Shown here: piece after piece, positions 8,896 to 18,200 of the stretch
Numbering within the stretch: position 1 is the first letter of the stretch
Layout: every line of letters begins with the position of its first letter
Assembly (NCBI RefSeq): GCF_002002865.1
Contig: NZ_CP019508.1
Span: 248,001 to 312,000, forward strand
DNA: 64,000 nt
From: Brevundimonas sp. LM2
GTDB taxonomy: Bacteria > Pseudomonadota > Alphaproteobacteria > Caulobacterales > Caulobacteraceae
Reading direction: 5' to 3'
Notes under the pieces: model-generated
Seen by the model: only the letters and a program-made list of their open reading frames with translations
What the model was told of the DNA's origin: nothing
The model's database searches: none
Position numbers and translations under genes: made by a program

Positions 8896-9893
8896 GCGGC
8901 CGGGTCCTTGCGGCTGCCGTCCTCGAGCTCGGCCTTGGGCCGCCCGCCGGCCGCATCGGCGTCATAGGCGCGGACGATGCGCTCGACCATGGCGTGGCGC
9001 ACCACGTCCTGGGCCTCGAACTCCAGCACTCCGACGCCCTTCACGTCGCGCAGGATGCGCAGGGCATGGGCCAGGCCGGAGTCGCGCGGGTTCAGCAGGT
9101 CGATCTGCGACGGATCGCCGGTCACGACCATGCGGGCCCCCTCCCCCAGCCGGGTCAGGACCATCTTCATCTGCAGCCGGCTGGTGTTCTGGGCCTCGTC
9201 GACGATGACGAAGGCATGGCTCAGGGTGCGACCGCGCATGAAGGCGATCGGGGCCGCCTCGATCTCGCCCTTGTCGCGCCGCCGCTGCACGTCCTCGGCT
9301 CCCAGGATATCGTTCAGGGCTTCCCAGATCGGCGCCAGATACGGATCGACCTTCTCGTTCAGATCGCCCGGCAGGAAGCCCAGCTTTTCGCCCGCCTCGA
9401 CCGCCGGGCGGGTGATGACCAACCGGTCCACCTGTCCACGCCGCAGCAGGGAGGCCCCATAGGCGGCCGCCAGGAAGGTCTTGCCGGTCCCCGCCGGGCC
9501 GACCCCGAAGCTCAGTTCGTGGTTGGCCAGGATGTCCAGATAGCGGGCCTGGGCATTGGTCTTGGGCACGATGGCGCCGCGTTTTCCGACGGGCAGCGCC
9601 ATGGCATCGTTCGACGACCCCTTGCCGCCGATGCCCCGCGCCTGGCCGATGCCGGCGCGCACGTCGGCTTCGTTGACCTCGGCCCCCTTCTCGGCGCGCG
9701 TGATCAGTCCGGCGATGACCGCCTTGGCATTGGCGCGGTCGCGCGCGCCCCCGTTGATGGACACGCCCCCGCCCGGGGCCTCGATCAGCACCTTGAACGC
9801 GTCCTCGATCAGGGCGACGTGGCGGCTGTTGGGCCCGATGACCGCCCGAAGCGACGCATCGTCCAGGGCCAGAAACTCGCTCTCACGCGCCAA
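8892..9893 (-). CDS. phoH: PhoH-family ATPase
   Basis: A 333-residue PhoH-like protein. The P-loop is [11 protein letters not shown], the Walker B/DEAQ region is [10 protein letters not shown], and [20 protein letters not shown] is the conserved central block. The N-terminal part ([22 protein letters not shown]) is the KH-like region of the YbeZ-type subgroup. YbeZ works with YbeY in RNA metabolism, which fits its place directly upstream of ybeY. The start is TTG at 9893, overlapping the miaB stop by 11 bases, with AAAGGG as a plausible ribosome-binding site. Confidence 0.95.
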   Translation of the reverse strand: MARESEFLALDDASLRAVIGPNSRHVALIEDAFKVLIEAPGGGVSINGGARDRANAKAVIAGLITRAEKGAEVNEADVRAGIGQARGIGGKGSSNDAMALPVGKRGAIVPKTNAQARYLDILANHELSFGVGPAGTGKTFLAAAYGASLLRRGQVDRLVITRPAVEAGEKLGFLPGDLNEKVDPYLAPIWEALNDILGAEDVQRRRDKGEIEAAPIAFMRGRTLSHAFVIVDEAQNTSRLQMKMVLTRLGEGARMVVTGDPSQIDLLNPRDSGLAHALRILRDVKGVGVLEFEAQDVVRHAMVERIVRAYDADAAGGRPKAELEDGSRKDPAA

Positions 9894-11271
9894 GAAGTCG
9901 CCCTTTCAAACTGTTTTGCTGACCATGTTCGATCCGGACCGGAACGATCTGGCCGATCAGGTGATCCGCATCCTCGACGTGGACCGATTGCAGATATGGG
10001 GAGCGTCCGATCGCCTGGCGACCGTTGCGACCCGGCTTTTCGAACAGGACGTTCAGCGTCTTGCCCGCCTGGGCGACGTTGAAGGCCAGCTGCTGCTTGA
10101 CGATCAGCGCCTGAAGCGCGTGCAGCCGCGCCAGCGCCACCTCGGGCGGCACCTGGGTGCCCATGCTCGCGGCGGGCGTTCCGGGCCGGGGCGAATACAT
10201 GAAGGTGAAGGCCGAGGCGTAGCCAATGTCCCGCACCAGCGACAGGGTGTCCTCGAAGTCCCGCTCCGTCTCTCCCGGAAATCCCACGATGAAATCGCCG
10301 GAGATGGCGATGTCTGGCCGGGCGTCGCGGATACGGCCGATCAGGTCGATGTATTTGCCCCGCCCGTGCTTGCGGTTCATGGCCCGAAGGATGCGGTCCG
10401 AGCCCGACTGCACCGGCAGGTGCAGATAGGGCATCAGGGCGTCCAGCTCGCGATGCGCCTCGATCAGGTCGTCGGACATGTCGTTGGGATGGCTGGTGGT
10501 ATAGCGAATCCGGTCGATGCCGGGGATCTCGGCCAGGGCCCGGGCGAGTCGGGCCAGGGTCCAGACCCCGCCGCCCTCGCCCAGCCCGTCGTAGGCATTC
10601 ACGTTCTGGCCCAGCAGGGTCAGCTCGCGCACCCCCTGTGCGGCCAGGCCGCGCGCCTCGGCCAGGACGTCGCCCACCGGCCGCGACCATTCGGCCCCGC
10701 GCGTATAGGGCACGACGCAGAAGCTGCAGAACTTGTCGCACCCCTCCTGCACCGTCAGGAAGGCCGTCGGCCCGTCGACGCCGCGCATCGCCGGCATGGC
10801 GTCGAACTTCTCGTTCGGGGCGAAGTCCGCGCCGATCCGCTCGCCCCGGGCCCGCGCCGTGCGGGTCAGCAGCTCGGGCAGCTGGTGATAGGCCTGGGGC
10901 CCGACCACGATGTCGACCGCGGGCTGGCGGCGCATGATCTCCTCGCCCTCCGCCTGGGCGACGCAGCCGGCCACGGCGATGGTCATGGCCCCGCCGCCCG
11001 CGGCCGCCTTGTCCAGCTTCATCAGCCGCAGCTTGCCCAGCTCCGAATAGACCTTCTCGGCCGCCTTCTCGCGGATATGGCAGGTGTTCAGGATGACGAA
11101 ATCGGCCCCCTCGGGCGTGTCCGTCGGCGCATAGCCCAGCGGGCGCAGGACATCGGCCATGCGCTCGGAATCATAGACGTTCATCTGACAGCCGTAGGTC
11201 TTGATGAACAGCCGCTTGGCCGGTGGCGCGGCCGGCCCATCGACCTCGGTCGGGGCGAGGATATCGGTCAT
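9883..11271 (-). CDS. miaB: tRNA-2-methylthio-N6-dimethylallyladenosine synthase
   Basis: A 462-residue radical-SAM methylthiotransferase that thiomethylates i6A37 of tRNAs reading codons that begin with U. The N-terminal UPF0004 domain starts [17 protein letters not shown] and holds three cluster Cys (YGCQMN, NTCHIRE, VAGCVAQ). The radical-SAM motif is [17 protein letters not shown], with the C-x3-C-x2-C triad. A TRAM domain closes the protein. It heads the minus-strand run miaB-phoH-ybeY-lnt. Upstream lies a short spacer before fur, which ends at 11330. Confidence 0.98.
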   Translation of the reverse strand: MTDILAPTEVDGPAAPPAKRLFIKTYGCQMNVYDSERMADVLRPLGYAPTDTPEGADFVILNTCHIREKAAEKVYSELGKLRLMKLDKAAAGGGAMTIAVAGCVAQAEGEEIMRRQPAVDIVVGPQAYHQLPELLTRTARARGERIGADFAPNEKFDAMPAMRGVDGPTAFLTVQEGCDKFCSFCVVPYTRGAEWSRPVGDVLAEARGLAAQGVRELTLLGQNVNAYDGLGEGGGVWTLARLARALAEIPGIDRIRYTTSHPNDMSDDLIEAHRELDALMPYLHLPVQSGSDRILRAMNRKHGRGKYIDLIGRIRDARPDIAISGDFIVGFPGETERDFEDTLSLVRDIGYASAFTFMYSPRPGTPAASMGTQVPPEVALARLHALQALIVKQQLAFNVAQAGKTLNVLFEKPGRNGRQAIGRSPYLQSVHVEDADHLIGQIVPVRIEHGQQNSLKGRLLGA

Positions 11272-11329
11272 GGCGCGCTTATGATCGCCGATCTTGACCC
11301 CCGCAAGACAGCCGCCGGTCTGTCTTGGT

Positions 11330-11809
11330 TCAGGACAGGGCGTCCGGATCGACCCGCGCCGCGTTGCGGGTGAAGATCAGCCCCTCGCGCTTGGACGGCT
11401 CGGCACCCTCGATGGCCTTGCCGTAGAGCTCCAGCTTGTGGCCGACCAGTTCGAAGCCCAGGCGTTCGGCGATCTCGTTCTTCAGCCGTTCGATCTCGGC
11501 GTCGAAGAACTCGATGACCTCGCCCGTGCGGGTGTCGATCAGGTGGTCGTGATGGTCGTCGCCCGCCTCTTCATAGCGCGACCGGCCATCGCCGAAATCA
11601 TGCTTCTCGACCACCCCGGCCTCTTCGAACAGACGCACGGTGCGATACACGGTGGCGATGGAGATATGGGGATCGATGCCGGAGGCGCGGCGGTACAGTT
11701 CCTCGACGTCCGGATGATCCTCCGCACTGCCCAGAACGCGGGCGATGACGCGCCGCTGTTCGGTCATGCGCATGCCGCGCTCGGCGCAGAGTTTTTCGAT
11801 CCGGTCCAT
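11330..11809 (-). CDS. fur: Ferric uptake regulator family protein
   Basis: A 159-residue Fur-family repressor. The winged helix covers about 1-85 ([33 protein letters not shown]), and the metal-binding dimer domain follows with [18 protein letters not shown]. The usual Cys-x2-Cys of the structural zinc site, which follows the HDH motif in enterobacterial Fur, is absent (LIDTRTG). This occurs in some alphaproteobacterial Fur proteins. ATG 11809 fits the family start; the frame extends upstream but overlaps rimI. It most likely senses iron and represses uptake genes; a manganese-sensing (Mur-like) role cannot be excluded by sequence alone. Confidence 0.93.
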   Translation of the reverse strand: MDRIEKLCAERGMRMTEQRRVIARVLGSAEDHPDVEELYRRASGIDPHISIATVYRTVRLFEEAGVVEKHDFGDGRSRYEEAGDDHHDHLIDTRTGEVIEFFDAEIERLKNEIAERLGFELVGHKLELYGKAIEGAEPSKREGLIFTRNAARVDPDALS

Positions 11810-11832
11810 AGGGGGCGAAGATAGGGCCGCGA

Positions 11833-12285
11833 TCACGCCGTGGGAAGGCGTCCGGACAAGTTGAGAACCAGTAGCAAGGCGTCGACGGGCGGCCCGTCCG
11901 AACGGGCGTAGTAGCACGGTCGCCGACCGGCCGGTTCGAACCCCAGGGCGGCGTAGAGGGCGCGGGCCGGCGCATTGTCCTCGGCCACCTCGAGGAACAG
12001 CCTTCGGGCTCCCAGGTCGAAGGCCCGGTCCGAGACGGCCGCGACCAGGCGCGAGCCCGTGCCGCGTCGTCGCGCCGACGGTCGCACGGCCAGGGTCAGG
12101 ATCTCGGCCTCGTCGGCGGCCAGCTGAACCAGCACGAACCCGTCCGTCTCCGCCCGAAGAAGCACGCCGGGCTGGCCCAGCAGGCCGGCGAAGGCCGAAG
12201 CCGACCAGGGCGAGTCGAAGGCCTCGGCGTGAAGCGCGGCCAGGGCCTCGGCCAACGCAGCGTCCGGCACCGAATCTTCCCTCAC
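11833..12285 (-). CDS. rimI: Ribosomal-protein-alanine N-acetyltransferase-like GNAT protein
   Basis: A 150-residue GNAT acetyltransferase. The acetyl-CoA loop is VRPSARRRGTGSRLV (Q/RxxGxG type), followed by LFLEVAEDNAPARALYAALGF, as in RimI. RimI acetylates the N-terminal Ala of ribosomal protein S18 in enterobacteria; here the substrate is inferred. The start is GTG at 12285, overlapping the tsaB stop by four bases (GTGA). The tsaB-rimI pairing is conserved widely and supports the call. fur follows after 23 bases on the same strand. Confidence 0.9.
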   Translation of the reverse strand: MREDSVPDAALAEALAALHAEAFDSPWSASAFAGLLGQPGVLLRAETDGFVLVQLAADEAEILTLAVRPSARRRGTGSRLVAAVSDRAFDLGARRLFLEVAEDNAPARALYAALGFEPAGRRPCYYARSDGPPVDALLLVLNLSGRLPTA

Positions 12286-12947
12286 CGGAGCGCCGTTCCG
12301 ACCGGCCGGGGCTGACCCGGAAGCCGCGTCGGCGGGACGGCGTCGGGGGCCCGCAGATAGACCGGGCGCGGCGGGTGGCTGACCGGATCCAGCGACGCGG
12401 TCAGGCCGGCGAGCGCCCCGGGGGCCGGATCCAGGACCGCGCTGGCCCGGTCAGGAAACAGGAGCCCCGCGCCGCTGCCGACCAGGGTCCAGTCGGCGTC
12501 GTCTAGCCGCCCCCGGGCCGCATCCACGTCCAGGGCCTCCGGTGGCCCCAACGGCGCGCCGTCCGCGAACCGCTGAAGATAGACCTCGCCCCGCCGCGCA
12601 TCGATGACGGCAGCAATGGGACCCGCTGGGCCGCCGGGCGCGGAGGCGGCCAGGGCCTGTAGCGTCGAGATGCCGACCACCGGCCGATCCAGCGCCGCGC
12701 CCAGCCCCTGGGCGAAGGCCAGGCCGACGCGAAGCCCCGTGAACGACCCCGGCCCCACGGTCACGCCGATCCGGTCCAGGGCCTCGAACCCGCCCCCGGC
12801 CGCGGCCACCGCGTCCCGTGCGAAGCCCGCCAGCCGCTCGGCGTGACCGCGCGTCATCGCCTCGGATCGGATCGCCAGCGCCACGCCGTCGGCGAAGACG
12901 GCCGCCGTGCACACGCCCAGGGCCGTGTCGAGAACCAGCACGCTCAT
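12282..12947 (-). CDS. tsaB: tRNA threonylcarbamoyladenosine biosynthesis protein TsaB
   Basis: A 221-residue ASKHA-fold protein, partner of TsaD and TsaE in forming t6A37 on tRNAs that read ANN codons. Landmarks are the N-terminal VLVLDTALGVCTAAVF, the GVTVGPGSFTGLRVGLAFAQG block, and VIDARRGEVYLQRF. It lacks the metal-binding His pair of TsaD, as expected for the TsaB paralogue. It begins a probable operon tsaB-rimI-fur. Upstream (34 bases) ends a same-strand XRE regulator gene. Confidence 0.96.
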   Translation of the reverse strand: MSVLVLDTALGVCTAAVFADGVALAIRSEAMTRGHAERLAGFARDAVAAAGGGFEALDRIGVTVGPGSFTGLRVGLAFAQGLGAALDRPVVGISTLQALAASAPGGPAGPIAAVIDARRGEVYLQRFADGAPLGPPEALDVDAARGRLDDADWTLVGSGAGLLFPDRASAVLDPAPGALAGLTASLDPVSHPPRPVYLRAPDAVPPTRLPGQPRPVGTALR

Positions 12948-12981
12948 GACGGAGATCCTACCTCGGCGCCCGTCGATACGC

Positions 12982-13368
12982 TCACGTCGGGGCCAGCGTC
13001 TCGACGATCAGCGCCACGGCCTGACGCAGCCGCCGGTCCGCGATCAAGGGAAAGCCCGCGGCCACGGCGCGGCCCTCCGGCGTCGCCGTCATGAACCGCA
13101 GACCGGTCTCGTCGGCCGTCTCCATGCCCGGACCGATCGTGTCCGCGCCGTCCGGAAAGAAGGCTCCGGGGGCCTGACCCAGGGTTCGGGCGATCGCGCT
13201 CAGTCTGGAGGCAGAGATCCGGTTCGTCCCGGCCTCGTATTTCTGAACCTGTTGGGAGCTGATGCCCACCCGCTGAGCCAGCGCGGTCTGGGACAGGCCG
13301 AGCGCGGTCCGCCGGGCGACGATCCGCATCCCGACATACAGGTCCACGGCATGAGGAGCGCGCGCCAT
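12982..13368 (-). CDS. XRE-family transcriptional regulator
   Basis: A 128-residue regulator whose HTH closely resembles that at 6306-6761: VGMRIVARRTALGLSQTAL, LAQRVGISSQQVQKYEAG, NRISASRLSAIARTLG. The C-terminal 55 residues (GPGMETADETGLRFMTATPEG, LRQAVALIVETLA) form a short helical tail without a recognisable ligand domain. ATG 13368 fits. An AT-richer upstream region of 70 bases carries a palindrome (13394-13406) and a duplicated TTGTTTCA, likely its promoter/operator. The gene lies just before tsaB on the same strand; read-through into tsaB is possible. Confidence 0.92.
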   Translation of the reverse strand: MARAPHAVDLYVGMRIVARRTALGLSQTALAQRVGISSQQVQKYEAGTNRISASRLSAIARTLGQAPGAFFPDGADTIGPGMETADETGLRFMTATPEGRAVAAGFPLIADRRLRQAVALIVETLAPT

Positions 13369-13393
13369 TCAAAACAATCCGCTGCAATCGGAG

Positions 13394-13406
13394 ACAACGT
13401 CGTTGT
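13394..13406. promoter_or_regulatory. Candidate operator palindrome upstream of XRE gene
   Basis: ACAACG-T-CGTTGT is a perfect inverted repeat with a one-base centre, 26 bases before the start of the regulator at 12982-13368. TTGTTTCA occurs at 13403-13410 and again at 13437-13444. XRE proteins commonly bind such dyads to control their own genes; binding here is inferred. Confidence 0.45.
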
Positions 13407-13440
13407 TTCATAATCTGGCGCGCGTTGCAATTATTTTGTT

Positions 13441-14037
13441 TCATTCGTCAAGCCTTGCCCGCACCGTCGCGACGCGGGCCACGGTGGATCGGTCGAGGGA
13501 CGTCGCGCTGTCCAGCCCGCCGGGACCGCCCCGAAGGTGGAGGTGGTCCGCGTCCGCCCCGACATAGATGCGCACGATCCGGCTGCCGTCCTTGAGGTCG
13601 ATGACGCAGCCCTGGTCCCGGCGCGGCCAGCGACCGGCGTCGAACTCCAGCACCACGCCGGAGACCGCCCAAGGCGCGAGTTCGTCGGTCGACAGCGACA
13701 TGCGTTCCAAGGCCGGCGCACGGGAGGCCGCTGTCCCCTTGAATCCCCGCCCAGGGCTCCTGACGCTTGAAGCCGGACTGTCCGGGACCGAGCTCGACCG
13801 GGCCGCGAGCGTCAGGGCCAGATCCTCGGGAGTGACGCCCAGGGCTTCGGTCAGACGGCGCTGCACATCCGGCCGAAACAGTCCGGGGCGCCGGCCCCCT
13901 TCATAGAGACCCCATCCCTGGCTGGTCATGCCCGCGCGCGCGCCGGCCTCCGCCTGGCTGAGGCCCGATTCGCGCCGCAGGGCGGCCAGGGCCTCGCCCA
14001 GGGCGGTCACCTGCGGATCGGGATGAAAGCGAGCCAT
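13441..14037 (-). CDS. HTH regulator with repressor-like C-terminal domain
   Basis: A 198-residue protein. The N-terminal 65 residues form an XRE-type HTH (ALGEALAALRRESGLSQAEA, GARAGMTSQGWGLYEGG). A Ser/Pro-rich linker follows (about 80-110). The C-terminal 80 residues (SLSTDELAPWAVSGVVLEFD, CVIDLKDGSRIVRIYVG) look like the beta-barrel of S24/LexA-type repressors, but I see no clear Ser-Lys catalytic dyad, so it is probably not self-cleaving. Phage-repressor ancestry is possible, yet no phage genes are near. Its stop lies 73 bases before the next XRE start. A GCTGAAAC/GTTTCAGC dyad lies just upstream. Confidence 0.85.
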   Translation of the reverse strand: MARFHPDPQVTALGEALAALRRESGLSQAEAGARAGMTSQGWGLYEGGRRPGLFRPDVQRRLTEALGVTPEDLALTLAARSSSVPDSPASSVRSPGRGFKGTAASRAPALERMSLSTDELAPWAVSGVVLEFDAGRWPRRDQGCVIDLKDGSRIVRIYVGADADHLHLRGGPGGLDSATSLDRSTVARVATVRARLDE

Positions 14038-14048
14038 ATCGCATCATG

Positions 14049-14088
14049 GCTGAAACCGAACACGCGAGCCATACGATTCCGTTTCAGC
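14049..14088. promoter_or_regulatory. GCTGAAAC / GTTTCAGC inverted repeat
   Basis: Perfect 8-bp arms at 14049-14056 and 14081-14088, 24 bases apart, fill the 62-base gap between nfuA (stop 14100) and the HTH gene starting at 14037. It may be an operator for that regulator, or a weak hairpin after nfuA; no T-run follows on either strand. Confidence 0.4.
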
Positions 14089-14099
14089 GTGGTGAGCGC

Positions 14100-14657
14100 C
14101 TAGATGACCTGCTCGACGCTGGTCACCTCGGGCACGTAGTGGCGCATCATCTGCTCGACCCCGGCCTTCAGCGTCATGGCCGAGGACGGACAGCCGGCGC
14201 AGGCCCCGCGCATCCGCAGGCTCAGCACCCCGGTCGCCTCGTCGAAGGCGTCGAACAGGATGTCGCCGCCGTCCTGGGCCACGGCGGGACGGATGCGGCT
14301 GTCCAGCAGCGCCTTGATCTCGGCCACGATCTCGGAATCGTCGGCGGCGTGGTCGGCGGTCTCGGCCGCGTCCCGCATCAGCGGCGCGCCCGAAACGAAA
14401 TGGTCCATGATGACCGACAGGATCTCGGGCTTCAGGGCGCTCCAGTCGCGGCCGTGTTCGGCGCGGGTGACGGAGATGTGGTCGCCGCCGAAGAAGACGC
14501 CGGTCACGTCTTCGAGTTCGAACAGGGCCTCCGCCAGGGGCGAGGCCGTCGCCTGGTCGATGCTCAGGAACTCGCGCGAGCCGCCGACAGCCACATCGCG
14601 GCCCGGCAGGAACTTCAGCGCATTGGGGTTCGGGGTCGGTTCGGTCTGGATGAACAT
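14100..14657 (-). CDS. NfuA/NifU-type iron-sulfur cluster carrier protein
   Basis: A 185-residue Fe-S scaffold/carrier. The N-terminal Nfu domain begins MFIQTEPTPNPNALKFLPG, the hallmark of alphaproteobacterial and mitochondrial NFU1-type proteins. The C-terminal NifU domain carries the cluster-binding Cys-x2-Cys in RMRGACAGCPSSAMTLK. The RPAVAQDGGDILFDAFDE block is also diagnostic. It passes [4Fe-4S] clusters to client enzymes such as MiaB or lipoyl synthase (family knowledge). It stands as a single gene with a 153-base upstream spacer containing a dispersed palindromic repeat. Confidence 0.95.
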   Translation of the reverse strand: MFIQTEPTPNPNALKFLPGRDVAVGGSREFLSIDQATASPLAEALFELEDVTGVFFGGDHISVTRAEHGRDWSALKPEILSVIMDHFVSGAPLMRDAAETADHAADDSEIVAEIKALLDSRIRPAVAQDGGDILFDAFDEATGVLSLRMRGACAGCPSSAMTLKAGVEQMMRHYVPEVTSVEQVI

Positions 14658-14763
14658 GAGCGAGAGATGCGCCCCGCGGCGGCGGCGTTCAAGGCCTGCG
14701 CCTGTGCAAGGCCCTGCGTAGGAACATCAAGCCCGCTTGAACAGCGCTCGCGCCCGACCGGTC

Positions 14764-14803
14764 GCGCTCAAGCAGCGAGGCTCCGCGAGCCGAGCGTTAG
14801 CGC
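14764..14803 (-). repeat. 40-bp REP-like element, copy 1
   Basis: Reads GCGCTCAAGCAGCGAGG, CTCCGCGAGC, CGAGCGTTAGCGC on the plus strand. This is the reverse complement of the two units at 55694-55733 and 55747-55786. The unit is an imperfect palindrome with GCGCT/AGCGC ends, placed between nfuA and the universal stress gene. Confidence 0.7.
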
Positions 14804-14810
14804 TCTTCGC

Positions 14811-15278
14811 TTATGCCAGGTCCTCGATCTCGGCGTCGGTCAGTTCGCCCGGCACGATCGTCACCGGCAGTTTGCGCCCGCCGAAGGCCGCGCCCTGCTT
14901 CAGCACGGCCGACACCAGCGGGCCCGGGCCCCGCGACCCGCTCGCCGAGGCCAGGACGAGGATCTTGATCTCCGCATCCTCGCCGCAGACCTTGCGGATC
15001 GCCGCCTGGGGCTCGCCCTCCTCGATCAGGAAGATGGGCGCCGAACCCGAGCGCTGCTGGGCTTCCTCGCCCAGACGCGCCAGCAGAATCTCGGCCTCGG
15101 CGCGCTGCTGGCGCTGGATCTCGTCGCGCACGCCGGCCCACTGCTCGTCCGACCCATCGGGCAGGATCCGCAGCAGGGCGACGCGGCCCCCGGTCGACCG
15201 GGCCCGCCGCGCGGCATAGCGCAGGGCCGCCTCGAACTCGGGGCTGTCATCGACGACGACCAGGAATTTCCGGGGCAT
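14811..15278 (-). CDS. Universal stress protein (UspA family)
   Basis: A 155-residue single Usp domain: MPRKFLVVVDDSPEFEAALR at the N-terminus, with the strand-loop that binds nucleotide in ATP-binding members. The C-terminal part has DAEIKILVLASASGSRGPGPL, where a G-x2-G-x9-G-S/T motif would be expected. The match is only partial, so ATP binding is uncertain. Its ATG overlaps the stop of the glutamate dehydrogenase gene by one base (TGATG), so it is translationally coupled to that gene. Linkage suggests a role tied to nitrogen/carbon status, which is inference. Confidence 0.9.
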   Translation of the reverse strand: MPRKFLVVVDDSPEFEAALRYAARRARSTGGRVALLRILPDGSDEQWAGVRDEIQRQQRAEAEILLARLGEEAQQRSGSAPIFLIEEGEPQAAIRKVCGEDAEIKILVLASASGSRGPGPLVSAVLKQGAAFGGRKLPVTIVPGELTDAEIEDLA

Positions 15279-18200
15279 CAGGCGGATCCCGCCACGCTGC
15301 GGATCTGGCCGTTGGCGATGGTCAGTTTGGCGAAGGTCCAGCCGGTGCCGGAGGCCTCGATCTCGTCCACGGCCGACCGGACGCCCTCGACCATGGCCTG
15401 ACGCGGCCCGATCCAGGCATCGACGGCGGCTTCGGCCGTCGCCTCGCTGTCTCCGACGGACGGGTCCGAGGCCTGGGCGACCGACCGCGTCAGGGTGACC
15501 TGCTCGCCCATCAGGTCTTCGATCAACCGCCGCACGGCCAGCCGATCGAAATGATCGCCCGAGGGCACGGCCCCGGCGGCGGCCCGCAACCGGTCGAAAT
15601 CGAAGGCCGCCCCGACCTGGTGATAGAGCCGCGCCATCCGGGGTTCGGTCCAGCCGCCCTCCCCGCCCCCGGCGTCGCGCGAGAGGTCGCCGATGTCGGC
15701 CGTGGCCACCAGGGGCCGCAGCATCGAGACGGTCTGGGCCAGGTCCTCGCCCACCCCCATGTCGGCGAACCGTTTGAGACGCGCCTGAAGCCGGGTCTGT
15801 TCGAACCGTGACAGGACGTCGCCCCCGGCGGCCCGCAGGGCATCGGCGGCGGGCCGGTAGGCCGCGATCAGGCTCTGGACCGTGCCGGACTCGCGCGACG
15901 CCCGACGCGCCAGCCAGAAGGTCTGACGCCGCAGGACCAGGGTGATCTCCTGATACAGGGCGGTCTGGGTCTCGGCCGGCACCTTGAGGTCCAGGGCGCT
16001 GACCGCGTCCCAGGCCTCGTCCAGACGGAACACACGCCGCGCCGCCTCGAAGGCGATGACCAGGGCGGTCGTGTCGCAGCCCGCCGCCCCCCTCAGCCGG
16101 TCGGGGAAGGTCGGACCGGCCATGTTGACGATCTCGTTGCACAGCACGGTGGCGACGATCTCGCGCCGCAGCCGGTGACCCTTCATCTGGTCCTCGAACC
16201 GGGCCAGGGGCGCGGGGAAGTAGCGCACCAGCGTCTCTTCGAAGAAGGGATCCTCCGGCGCCCTGGAGGCGACGATCTCCTCGGCCAGCTCCAGCTTCGA
16301 ATAGGCCATCAGCACGGCCAGCTCCGGCCGGGTCAGGGCGACGCCGGCCGTCTTCATCTCGGTGATGCGGGCGTCGGTGGGCAGGCCCTCGACCTTGCGG
16401 TCCAGTTTGCCCTTCGCCGTCAGCGCCTGCATGAACCGCTGCTGGCTGTCCAGGGCCCCCGCGCCCTCGGCCTGTTGCAGGGTCAGGGCCAGGGTCTGGT
16501 CGTAGTTGTGCGTCAGGACCTTGAGCCCGACCTCCTCGGTCATCGAGGCCAGCAGGGGCACCCGCTCCTCGAGCGGCAATGCGCCGTTGGTGACGGCCGA
16601 GCCGATCAGGATCTTGATGTTGACCTCGTGGTCGGAGGTATCGACCCCGGCCGAATTGTCGATGGCGTCGGTGTTGATCCGGCCGCCGGCCGCCGCGAAG
16701 GCGATCCGCCCGGCCTGGGTCAGGCCCAGGTTGGCCCCCTCCCCCACCACCTTGACCCGCAATTCGTCGGCATTGACGCGCAGGGCGTCCGTGCCCTTGT
16801 CGCCGACCTGGGCGTCGGTTTCGGCCACCGACTTCACATAGGTGCCGATGCCGCCGAGATAGAGCAGCTCGGCCGGCGCCTTCAGGATGGCGCGGATCAG
16901 GCTGACCGGATCCAGGACGTCGTCGGTGATGGCGAGCGCGGCCTTGATCTCGGGCGTCAGGGAAATCGACTTGGCCGCGCGGGAGAACACCCCGCCCCCG
17001 TTCGAGATCAGCGCCTTATCGTAGTCCTGCCACGACGAGCGCGGCAGCTGGAACAGGCGGTTGCGCTCCTCCCACGACCGGGCCGGGTCGGGGGTGGGGT
17101 CGATGAAGATGTCGCGGTGATCGAAGGCGGCGACCAGTTTCGAGGCCTTGGACAGCAGCAGGCCGTTGCCGAACACGTCGCCCGACATGTCGCCGACGCC
17201 GACGACGGTGAAGGGCTCCGTCTGGATGTCCTTGCCGATCTCGCGGAAGTGGCGCTTGACCGCCTCCCACGCGCCCCGGGCCGTGATGCCCATGGCCTTG
17301 TGATCGTAACCGACCGACCCCCCGGACGCGAAGGCGTCGTCCAGCCAGAAGCCGTAGTCGGCCGAGACCCCGTTGGCGATGTCGCTGAAGGTGGCGGTGC
17401 CCTTGTCGGCGGCCACGACCAGATAGGGGTCGTCCCCTTCATAGGCGACGACATGGGCCGGATGGATCACCGATCCATCGGCGGCGATGTTGTCAGTGAT
17501 GTCCAGCAGCCCCGACAGGAAGGTCTTGTAGGCGCGGATGGCCTCCGCCTGCTGGGCGTCGCGGTCGCCCCCGGCCCGGACGATGCGCGACAGGTTCTTC
17601 GGGAAGAAGCCGCCCTTGGAGCCGACGGGCACGATGACCGCGTTCTTGACCTGCTGCGCCTTGACCAGCCCCAGGACCTCGGTGCGGAAGTCGTCACGGC
17701 GATCGGACCAACGCAGGCCCCCGCGCGCCACCGGGCCGAAGCGCAGGTGCACGCCCTCGATATGCGGGGCCCAGACGAAGATCTCGCGATAAGGCTTGGG
17801 CAGGGGCAGGTCTTCGATCTCGCGCGAGGCGATCTTGATCGAGATATGGGGTTTGAAGCGCCCATCCGGGGCGGTCTGATAGTAGTTGGTGCGCTTGATC
17901 GCCCCGACCAGGGCCGTCATCCGGCGCAGGGCCCGGTCGTGGTCCAGAGACGCCACCTGCATCAGCAGACCGGTGATCTTGTCGTTCAGCTCGGCCGCCA
18001 TCGACTGTCGGTCCTCGGCGGAGCCGCCGTGCGCCGGGTCGAACTTGCAGGCGAACAGCGACAACAGGGCGCGCGCCACGTCCGGATGGTCGCGCAGGGC
18101 CTCTTCCTGGACGGCCTGGGACGGATCCAGACCGGTCTGCTGGCGATAGCGGGCCAGGGTGCGGATCAGGGCCGCCTCGCGCCAGCCGACGCCGAGCTCG

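Noticed and set aside
6786..10082. A 1098-codon plus-strand open frame
   Set aside because: Antisense to lnt, ybeY and phoH, which have clear catalytic motifs on the other strand.
11926..11945. GGTTCGAACCCC, resembling a tRNA T-arm
   Set aside because: It falls inside the rimI coding region, and no acceptor stem, anticodon arm or D-arm can be formed around it.
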